Shown: positions 56,373 to 64,000 of the stretch, in pieces
Layout of the letters: each line of letters starts with the position of its first letter
Numbering within the stretch: position 1 is the stretch's first letter
Origin: Merluccius polli
Lineage: Eukaryota > Chordata > Actinopteri > Gadiformes > Merlucciidae
Assembly: GCA_030340625.1 (NCBI GenBank)
Contig: JAOPHQ010005717.1
Location: forward strand, 22,501 to 86,500
Direction: 5' to 3'
DNA length: 64,000 bases
Position numbers and translations under genes: made by a program
Notes under the pieces: model-generated
Databases searched by the model: none
Told to the model about the DNA's origin: nothing
The model's input: only the letters and a program-made list of their open reading frames with translations

Positions 56373-57235
56373 ACAGTATCTACTGTACCATAGATATAGT
56401 ACTGTATCTATTCTACTGTATCTACTGTACTGTATCTACAGTAGATACAGTACCGTATCTACTGTACTGTATCTACTGTGCTGTATCTACTGTAGATACA
56501 GTACAGTAGATACTATAGATACAGTACAGTAGATACGGTACTGTATCTACAGTAGGTACAGTACAGTAGATACAGTACAGTATCTACTGTACTGTATCTA
56601 CTGTAGATACAGTACCGTATCTACGGTACTGTATCTACTGTGCTGTATCTACTGTAGATACAGTACAGTATCTACTGTACTGTATCTACTGTAGATACAG
56701 TACCGTATCTACTGTACTGTATCTACTGTGCTGTATCTACTGTAGATACAGTACAGTGTCTACTATAGATACAGTACAGTAGATACAGTACTGTATCTAC
56801 AGTAGATACAGTACTGTAGATACAGTACCGTATCTACTGTACTGTATCTACTGTGCTGTATCTACTGTAGATATAGTACAGTATCTACTATAGATACAGT
56901 ACTGTAGATACAGTACCGTATCTACTGTACTGTATCTACTGTGCTGTATCTACTGTAGATACAGTACCGTATCTACTGTACTGTATCTACTGTGCTGTAT
57001 CTACTGTAGATACAGTACAGTATCTACTGTACTGTATCTACTGTAGATACAGTACCGTATCTACTGTACTGTATCTACTGTGCTGTATCTACTGTAGATA
57101 TAGTACAGTATCTACTATAGATACAGTACAGTAGATACAGTACTGTATCTACAGTAGGTACAGTACAGTAGATACAGTACAGTATCTACTGTGCTGTATC
57201 TGCTGTACCATATCTACTGTACTGTATTTACTGTA
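56373..57235. repeat. Palindromic satellite of GTATCTACTGTA units
   Basis: Built from TACTGTATCTACTGTAGATACAGTA-type palindromes in both polarities, occurring dozens of times over 860 bp. Any single strand can fold into many hairpins. No coding potential. Confidence 0.95.
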
Positions 57236-57735
57236 TGTCTGGCATCACAAGCGTCTGATCGATTCTTTAACTGGTGTCTTGATGCAGTGACATCATCCGT
57301 ACAAAGGGGAAACATGGGGTGTGGTCGCTGTTCTCCCTCACATCCCCACACACACATCCCCCCCCACACACTCACACACACTGCAGCGCGACTCCTCCCC
57401 TCCCCCCACCCCCACCTCTCTACCTGGAGGACGTGTCTGTAACCAATTACAACTCATCCATATGTGGTTCATTACTCCAGTAAAACTCACACTCTGTGTA
57501 TGGGAGTGATGTGTAGCTCTCGGCCAATGAGAGTGCAGGGTGTTGATGATGTTGTGACACCATGTTCTCATCTTCCTGCTCGGCAGCAGATGTGCATCCA
57601 GATGTGCCAAGACAGCGCTCTCACGCCCACATGCACACGATGAGCACACTCACACACTCACACACATCTTACTGTCACAACATTCACTCACTCATACCAA
57701 CAGTTCAGTCACAACATTCACTCACTCATAGAAAC
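57236..57735. other. Unique DNA with CA/CCCC-rich stretch
   Basis: 57340-57420 is C- and CA-rich. Some open frames exist but are explained by composition. No gene assigned. Confidence 0.4.
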
Positions 57736-57739
57736 AACA

Positions 57740-58130
57740 AGGTTTCAGACTGGTTTCAGACTAGCATCAGACTGGCTTTATACAGACTGGTTTCAGACCA
57801 GCATCAGACTGGCTTTATACAGACTGGTTTCAGACCAGCGTCAGACTGGCTTTATACAGACTGGTTTCAGACCAGCGTCAGACTGGCTTTATACAGACTG
57901 GTTTCAGACCAGCGTCAGACTGGCTTTATACAGACTGGTTTCAGACCAGCGTCAGACTGGCTTTATACAGACTGGTTTCAGACCAGCGTCAGACTGGTTT
58001 CAAACCAGCGTCAGACTGGCTTTATACAGACTGGTTTCAGACCAGCGTCAGGCTGGTTTCAGACAGAGTGGTTTCAGAGCAGTGACAGACTGGTTTCAGA
58101 CAGACTGGTTTCAGGCCAGCGTCAGCGTTC
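57740..58130. repeat. 37-bp tandem repeat, about nine copies
   Basis: Unit GACTGGTTTCAGACCAGCGT then CAGACTGGCTTTATACA. GACTGGTTTCAGACCAG-type palindromes lie within each unit. The long ORF across it is an artefact. Confidence 0.93.
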
Positions 58131-58427
58131 AATCAGAACTGATTGAACGCAGCTTAACTGTAAACAGGAAAGTATTACATAGCGTAACCGTCTTCTCAGA
58201 ACATAAGATGGTTGTGTAATTTGTGTCTGCGGGAGGACAGACCATAATAGTCGGCGGCCCCAGGGCATGCTAGCCCTGGATGTGATGCCATGGCTGTGGA
58301 ATGCTCTCCCAACATCTTGGAACAGATGAGGCGGTTTTATTTAGTCCTGACATTCTCTGGTGCTGAGCCAGGGAACAGAACATGTTGTAGCGGAGATCAC
58401 AACCACCTGTTACAGGCCATGTATGCT

Positions 58428-58612
58428 GAAATACAATACAATACAATACAGTACAATACATTACATAACATTACAATAAAATACAGTACAATACAGTACA
58501 GTACAATACAGTACAGTACAATACAGTACAGTACAATACAATACAATACAATACAATACAATACAGTACAATACAATGCAGTACAGTATAGTACAATACA
58601 ATACAATAGGAC
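58428..58612. repeat. (AATAC)n / (AGTAC)n microsatellite
   Basis: This is a pentanucleotide array; ORFs on both strands are artefacts. Confidence 0.95.
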
Positions 58613-58744
58613 TTTATTGTCCTGCCTGGGATGGAAAATGTGATTTTGGCCTCACCTCCGAGACATTAGAGTCACAACAGTTCCAGTTTTCTTTGATCGC
58701 AGCAGTTTATCAGCTCTTAGAGTGGTGCAGGAATGAGTCCTAAA

Positions 58745-59150
58745 ACCCGGAAAACCGTTAGCATTTGGCACTTCCGGTTCTCTCGTCTCAAAGTCAATGG
58801 GTTTTTTGAATGGGTTTTTGGTTTGATACCTGAAATAAGGTCTGTGGTTAACACAAGCTTAAGAGATTGACACGTTTTGGTCTACGACATAAAATATGTC
58901 TGTAAATACCACACTTGTGAATTTTGAAGCATTTACGTGTCTTAAAAAACTTAAAACTTAAAAATCATAAAAGTAGTGTTCATTGGTAAAGATTATCTTG
59001 CTTAACAAAACGTGTGAGTATCATAAACTTTTGTTTGCCACAAAGCTTATTTTCTGCAATAATGCAAAATCCAATGGAAAAAACCCATTGGCTTTTTGTC
59101 GAGGGAACCAGGGCTACGCTAACTTCCGGGTTGGCCTACAAAATACGTCA
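58745..59150. mobile_element. MITE-like element with ACCCGGAA ends
   Basis: Left AACCCGGAAAACCGTTAGC; right, inverted, AACCCGGAAGTTAGCG. CCCATTGACTTTGAG-like and CCAATGGAAAAAACCCATTG phrases form further inner complementarity. Length about 400 bp. Target duplication not resolved. Confidence 0.55.
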
Positions 59151-59234
59151 TCCCTGCACCGCTCTATTCAATATAGCAATGTCATTTGGTACGAATAACC
59201 ATTTGTGTGTTCTCATTCATAGTCCTCCTGTTAT

Positions 59235-59247
59235 AATAATAATGATG

Positions 59248-59285
<38 letters not shown>
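59235..59285. repeat. (ATT)n microsatellite
   Basis: This is a trinucleotide run. Confidence 0.95.
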
Positions 59286-59286
<1 letters not shown>

Positions 59287-59359
59287 GCACGTAGTATAGC
59301 ACGACTCCATTTCTGTTTTGTTGAGAACACGAGCCTCCTGTTCTACTTGCTCTATAAGG

Positions 59360-59992
59360 TGCCATCATCCCATGGTGGTCTACAGGAAGGGGAGGGACGT
59401 AGGCTCTCTATAAGGTCTCATGGTGGTCCACAGGAAGGGGAGGGACGTAAGCTCTCTATAAGGTCCCATGGTGGTCTACAGAAAGGAGAGGGACGTAGGC
59501 TCTCTATAAGGTCCCATGGTGGTCTACAGGAAGGGGAGGGACGTAGGCTCTCTATAAGGTCCCATGGTGGTCTACAGAAAGGAGAGGGACGTAGGCTCTC
59601 TATAAGGTCCCATGGTGGTCCACAGGAAGGGGAGGGACGTAGGCTCTCTATAAGGTCCCATGGTGGTCTACAGAAAGGAGAGGGACGTAGGCTCTCTATA
59701 AGGTCTCATGGTGGTCCACAGGAAGGGGAGGGACGTAGGCTCTCTATAAGGTCTCATGGTGGTCCACAGGAAGGAGAGGGACGTAGGCTCTCTATAAGGT
59801 CTCATGGTGGTCCACAGGAAGGGGAGGGACGTAGGCTCTCTATAAGGTCCCATGGTGGTCTACAGGAAGCTGAGGGACTTAGGTTCTCTATAAGGTCCCA
59901 TGGTGGTCTACAGGAAGGGGAGGGACTTAGGTTCTCTATAAGGTCCCATGGTGGTCTACAGGAAGGGGAGGGACTTAGGCTCTCTATATTTC
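59360..59992. repeat. 48-bp tandem repeat upstream of the C1q gene, about 13 copies
   Basis: Unit landmarks: CTCTCTATAAGGTCCCATGG, TGGTCTACAGGAAGGGGAGG, GACGTAGG. Because 48 is divisible by three it makes a long open frame that runs into the C1q exon; the array is not part of that protein. Each unit has TATAAGG, so TATA-like elements are repeated next to the gene. Confidence 0.95.
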
Positions 59993-60007
59993 CTCTCTAG
60001 CAGGAGG

Positions 60008-61651
60008 ATGTGGGCGGTGCTGAGGGTGGTGTGTCTGCTCCACTGTGTCCTGGGACAACTGGCGGAGGGGAAGACGAAGGGAGGACCCCCACGCCTGGTG
60101 TGCAGCATCCCTGGCTCCCCGGGCTCGCCTGGTAAACCGGGCGCCGCCGGCTCTCAGGGGCTCCAGGGCCCTGTGGGGGTCCCCGGGAGAGACGGACGAG
60201 ATGGAAGGAGAGGAGAGAGAGGAGAGAAGGGAGATGCGGGTACAGAAACAACTCTCCTACCTGCCTGCCTGCCTGTCTTTCTACCTCTGTCCGTCTGTCT
60301 GTCTATCTACCTGTCTGTTTCTCTACCTGTCTGTCTGTCTAACTGTCTGTCTACCTCTCTGCCTGTCTGTCTGTCTCTCTACTTGTCTGTCTGTCTCTCT
60401 ACTTGTCTGTGTACCTGTCTGTCTCTCTACCTGTCTGCCTGTCTGTCTCTCTACTTGTCTGTCTGTCTGTCTCTGTCTGGCTACACCTACTGTCCTGCTA
60501 ACCCTCTCATTACAACACACCTACTGTGAGCATGAACAGGGATAGAGAGTGGGAGACATGGAGAGACAGAAAGTCAACACTAGAACTCACTTTATAGTTC
60601 AGGTTAGCTGTGTCGTACATCAGAACCAAAATATTCTGCCATGAAGGTGTTGAGGTGTGGGAGTTATTCAGTTGATATTATCAACCCGCTGCTCTGCGTC
60701 GTGAAGTATCTCACTCTGCACTCCCTGTTTCGTTCTGGAGAAGAATGGAAGACACTCCTCCACAACATTCACCACTTCATTCTCTGAATACATGATGGTT
60801 TACACAGGCTCTGCTCACATACAACAGACATCCTTGAACTCCGGGTTTGGAATTTCTGATTAAAATGAGATTGTATTCAAACCTAAATCTTCATAGTTCT
60901 GTCCATAATGATGACATCATATCTCATATCTCACATCGTATCTCATCATCTCCTCTCATGTCCCTAATGATGATGTCATCATATCTCTCTTCTCCTCGGA
61001 TGTCTCTCTCTTGTTTCTCCAGGCTCTAAGGGCCGGGTGGGTCCGACCGGTCGGCATGGGGAGCGAGGGGACCGGGGCCTGGGGGGGAAGCGAGGTCCCG
61101 GGGGGGAGGGGGGGGGTGCGGGGCCCCCGGGATTTCCGGGGCCCAACGGACTGCAGGGGGCCAAGGGGGAGCGCGGGCGGCCCGGTGTGGCGGGGATGTG
61201 TCGGTGTGGCAGTCTGGTGCCGCGGGCGGCGTTCTCGGTGGGCATCACCAGCAGCTACCCCCCTGAGAACACACCCATCCGCTTCAACAAGGTGCTGTTC
61301 AACGAGGGTGGACACTACAACCCCCAGACGGGGAAGTTCATCTGCGCCTACCCGGGCGTCTACTACTTCTCCTACGACATCACACTGGCCAACAAGCACC
61401 TGGCTATCGGCCTGGTCCAGAACGGAGAGTTCCGCATCAAGACCTTCGACGCCAACACAGGGAACCACGACGTGGCCTCAGGCTCCACCATCATGTTCCT
61501 CAACCCAGAGGATGAGGTCTGGCTGGAGATCTTTTTCCACGACCAAAATGGCCTGTTCTCTGACCAGAGCTGGGCCGACAGCCTCTTCTCTGGCTTCCTG
61601 CTGTACGCTGACACCAACTACCTGGATGCCTTGGCTGAGGATTACGCCTAG
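60008..61651 (+). CDS. c1qtnf7: C1q/TNF-related protein, CTRP7-like
   Basis: Secreted collagen-like adipokine-type protein that should trimerise through its C1q head. Coding exons 60008-60239 and 61023-61651 (GT-AG intron, phase 1) give 286 residues, near the roughly 290 usual for CTRP7. Residues 1-16 are a signal peptide (MWAVLRVVCLLHCVLG). VCSIPG precedes an unbroken run of 34 Gly-X-Y triplets from Gly36 to Gly135. Then CRCGS and a C1q domain: AAFSVGI, FNKVLFNEGGHYNPQTGKF, YYFSYDITLANKHLAIGL, GNHDVASGSTI, DEVWLEIFF, SLFSGFLLYADTNYLD. CRCGS and the WADSLFSGFLLY..YLD tail favour CTRP7 over CTRP2. The start is the ATG just after an acceptor-like CCTCTCTAG, implying an untranslated exon upstream. 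The first C1q-region codons are GC-rich, unlike the surroundings. No lesion is seen. Confidence 0.9.
60258..60478. repeat. (CTGT)n-type tetranucleotide array in the C1q intron
   Basis: CTGTCTGT and CTACCTGTCTGT repeats begin just after the donor site. ORFs into it from exon 1 are artefacts. Confidence 0.93.
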
Positions 61652-62330
61652 AGACTATAGACCACACCTAGAGACTACACCTAGAGACCAGAGACTACAC
61701 CTAGAGACTAGAGACTACACCTAGAGACTAGAGACTACACCTAGAGACTAGAGACTACACCTAGAGACTAGAGACTACACCTAGAGACCAGAGGCCACAC
61801 CTAGAGACCAGAGACTACACCTAGAGACCAGAGACTACACCTAGAGACTAGAGACTACACCTAGAGACTAGAGACTACACCTAGAGACCAGAGGCCACAC
61901 CTAGAGACCAGAGACTACACTTAGAGACTAGAGACTACACCTAGAGACGAGAGACTACACCTAGAGACCAGACACTACACCTAGAGATCAGAGACTACAC
62001 CTAGAGACCAGACGCTACCCTAGAGTCCAGAGACTACACCTAGAGACCAGACGCTACCCTAGAGTCCAGAGACTACACCTAGAGACTAGAGACTACACCT
62101 AGAGACCAGAGACCACACCTAGACACTACACCTAGAGACCAGAGACTACACCTAGAGACCAGAGACTACACCTAGAGACTAGAGACTACACCTAGTGACT
62201 AGAGACCAGAGACTAGACCTAGAGACTAGAGACCAGAGACTAAACCTAGAGACTAGAGACTAGAGACTACACCTAGAAACTAGAGACCAGGAGCTGGAGA
62301 AAAGACCTAGAGACGAGAGACGTAGAGGTG
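61652..62330. repeat. About 20-bp tandem repeat in the C1q 3' UTR
   Basis: Units of ACTACACCTAGAGACTAGAG and ACCAGAG variants run on from the stop codon for about 680 bp. Some units contain CTAG palindromes. Likely transcribed as 3' UTR. Confidence 0.93.
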
Positions 62331-62407
62331 AATGAGACTATGCTGGAGCGGACTCTGATATGTATCAAGATTACTTTATTGATCCTGTATTACAAAATGA
62401 TGTATGC

Positions 62408-62420
62408 AAATAAATAAAAT
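62408..62420 (+). terminator. Probable poly(A) signal of the C1q gene
   Basis: AAATAAATAAAATG about 760 bp after the stop is the first strong AATAAA after the satellite. Another AATAAA lies at about 62669. Confidence 0.45.
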
Positions 62421-62577
62421 GTGCATATATACACAAGAATCATAAAGTATGTAAAATATACATAACGACCAGTATGTATATTTATCTATAATACAAGACA
62501 TTGCACGTATTCAACATAAACAAGTTTCAACAAGTTGAGTTTGGATTTTGTATAAATATATGTATTTATGAAGGTTG

Positions 62578-62578
<1 letters not shown>

Positions 62579-62639
<61 letters not shown>
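62579..62639. repeat. (GT)n microsatellite
   Basis: This is a perfect dinucleotide run. Confidence 0.97.
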
Positions 62640-62640
<1 letters not shown>

Positions 62641-62862
62641 TGATCGTGGGTAACTTTGTATTAAACTAATAAACACAGTTTACAGATGATTCCTCTGCCA
62701 TGTCCTATCTCTGTCTTATTACAGTAAACACCACGACTGCTAACGGACCTTTTTCATTTGACCCTGAAATTAAATTTGCGTCTTGTCGGACACCGTAGTA
62801 GGCTGCTTAGTGACGTCAAGCGTCTGTGTTGATTGACGGCCGCTTAGACGAATAGAAAGGCT

Positions 62863-62903
62863 TATAAAAAGCACGCATTTACATCCGGCGGACTCGTGTC
62901 AAG
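62863..62903 (+). promoter_or_regulatory. TATA promoter and first untranslated exon of the right-edge gene
   Basis: TATAAAA at 62863-62869 is followed about 25-30 bp later by GC-rich sequence ending GTGTCAAG and a strong donor GTAGGT (62904). This suits a short 5' UTR exon of roughly 62893-62903 belonging to the gene at 63660. Confidence 0.5.
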
Positions 62904-63039
62904 GTAGGTGGAGCCGCCGCATGTGTTTATCTGGTTACTAGGCAGCTTTCAGTTAAGCTTAGTAACACCGGACTGAGCTTTAAACTCTCGTGTTACAGGA
63001 GCTGCTGCGGGTGTGTATGCACACGCACTGTACACGAAA

Positions 63040-63290
63040 CAGGCTATTGTCTTACTAGGTCTGTACTGTAGGATGTCAACAGACTATTGTTTTACTAGGT
63101 CTGTAGTGTAGTATGTAAACGGACTATTGTCTTACTAAGTCTGTAATGGAGTTAATCTGGTACTAGGTCTGTAATGTAGTATGTAAACAGACTATTTTCT
63201 TCTTACTAGGTCTGCAATGTAGTTAGTTTGTTACTGTCCTTACTATGTCTGTAATGGAGTTAGTCTGTTACTGTCCTTACTATGTATGTA
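63040..63290. repeat. Degenerate about 45-bp repeat in intron 1
   Basis: Phrases ACTAGGTCTGTA(A/G)TG(T/G)AGT(A/T), and AACAGACTATTGT-like, recur five times. A second simple region rich in GTTACATTG follows at 63345-63580. Confidence 0.75.
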
Positions 63291-63659
63291 TGTATGTTGC
63301 TGTCTAAAGCTGCTCATCTGGTCTTTGTGTAGGATTTCTCAGTGCAAACGGCTCCGTTACAGCAGATCACAACGTTGTCTGTCCCGTTACATTGTAACAT
63401 GATGTGTCGTTACATCGTGTGTTACATTGCCTGTCGTTACATTGGTACACAGTGTTACGTTGTCATTCCATTGTTACATAGTGTGTTGTTGTTACATTGG
63501 TGTCGTTACATTGTTAATGTTTTACTTTGTTGCTATGTATTACGTCTGTTCTGTTGTTACATAGTTTGTAACACTGTTTATTTGTTCCATTGTTTCAGAG
63601 CGTGATGCGAGTCCTGTTCTTAAAGTGATTTTAAAAGACATCTGCAGAACAAGACCACC

Positions 63660-63822
63660 ATGGCGTCGGCAAGGTAAATATCCTCATCTCGGAGTCTAAA
63701 GCCACTGAAGTCCTCCTGCTGACATGCTGCTCCTCCTCTCCAGAGACATCGGGGAGAAACTATGCAGAAAGCGGCGAGCATTTCAGGATTCTCTGGGGAA
63801 CAAACATGGAGCAGACAAGCAG
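63660..63822 (+). CDS. Start of an unidentified host gene, partial
   Basis: Exon 63599-63673 (acceptor TGTTTCAG) carries ATG in a strong context ACCACCATGG at 63660. Exon 63744-63822 follows with CAG acceptor and GTAACG donor. The joined frame is MASARDIGEKLCRKRRAFQD then SLGNKHGADKQ, with the phase kept and no stop. A seven-codon upstream ORF (63605-63628) precedes it in the same exon. The protein start is basic and I do not recognise the family. The gene continues beyond the right edge. Confidence 0.6.
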
Positions 63823-63899
63823 GTAACGTTCATGTCTCAAAGATGGGAAATATGATTCACTTCATAAAGCACAGTGATGTCATATGAGTGCGTGTATAA

Positions 63900-63900
<1 letters not shown>

Positions 63901-63987
<87 letters not shown>
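63901..63987. repeat. (CA)n microsatellite in the right-edge gene
   Basis: This is a perfect CA run of about 43 units near the window end, intronic if the gene model is right. Confidence 0.97.
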
Positions 63988-64000
63988 CTACATCCCGTTA

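Noticed and set aside
56373..57235. Foldback transposon
   Set aside because: There are no distinct ends or target duplication; the whole stretch is many short palindromes, so satellite is the better description.
59014..60000. 328-codon open frame upstream of the C1q gene
   Set aside because: Almost all of it is the 48-bp repeat read in frame; it has no domain and the C1q start follows an acceptor-like site.

Overview
The window reads as teleost fish genomic DNA. Support for this: a C1q/TNF-related (CTRP7-like) gene with vertebrate exon structure, a 5S-rRNA-derived SINE3, a tRNA-headed fish SINE, BEL/Pao and Ty3/gypsy chromovirus retrotransposons, Tc1 elements, many hAT and PIF/Harbinger elements, and long (CA)n, (GA)n and satellite arrays. 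The SINE type would fit a clupeiform fish, but that is a guess. Only the last ~4 kb looks like ordinary host gene territory. The first ~53 kb is a dense, deeply nested transposon landscape, and 53-60 kb is mostly tandem repeats.

Layout: 1-7 kb holds hAT and Harbinger fragments and a 5'-truncated BEL/Pao element on the minus strand with its 3' LTR. 7-9.9 kb is low in repeats, with candidate cis-regulatory motifs between microsatellites. 10.3-13.5 kb is a nested set: SINE3 in a hAT element, in a TIR element, in a minisatellite. 13.5-18.1 kb is a degraded Ty3/gypsy chromovirus with its 3' LTR. 18.1-20.8 kb is a hAT element carrying three MITE-like inserts. 21.5-27.3 kb is an L2/CR1-type LINE split by ~3.5 kb that includes an endogenous-retrovirus-like remnant and a solo LTR. 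27.6-28.5 kb is the C-terminus of a hAT transposase gene. 28.5-30.9 kb is a deleted ISL2EU-like element, followed at once by a complete Tc1 element.

The most remarkable part is 34.2-44.0 kb: a hAT-type unit with an 8-bp target duplication, enclosing another unit with its own 8-bp duplication. Inside are two convergent multi-exon genes: a SWIM zinc finger plus YqaJ-type PD-(D/E)XK nuclease on plus, and a THAP plus DDE_4 transposase on minus. Exon phases agree throughout both genes except for one unresolved THAP-side exon of the transposase. The shorter element at 28.5-30.9 kb shows the same gene pair, so this is a transposon family with a transposase and an accessory nuclease (ISL2EU type, by recollection of that superfamily). 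A second autonomous-looking element at about 45.9-53.06 kb carries a multi-exon MULE transposase with a SWIM finger, broken by one stop codon. A Tc1 remnant, itself hit by a tRNA-SINE, sits in one of its introns.

From 53 to 60 kb come a hAT MITE and a series of satellites, including a 27-bp array with a telomere-like core and an 850-bp array of nested palindromes. At 60.0-61.65 kb lies an intact two-coding-exon CTRP7-like gene with 34 uninterrupted Gly-X-Y triplets and a C1q head, bracketed by a 48-bp and a ~20-bp tandem repeat. At 62.86-63.82 kb there is a TATA box and the first exons of an unidentified host gene that runs off the right edge. I had no search tools: family names rest on motif recognition, and coordinates of degraded elements are approximate.
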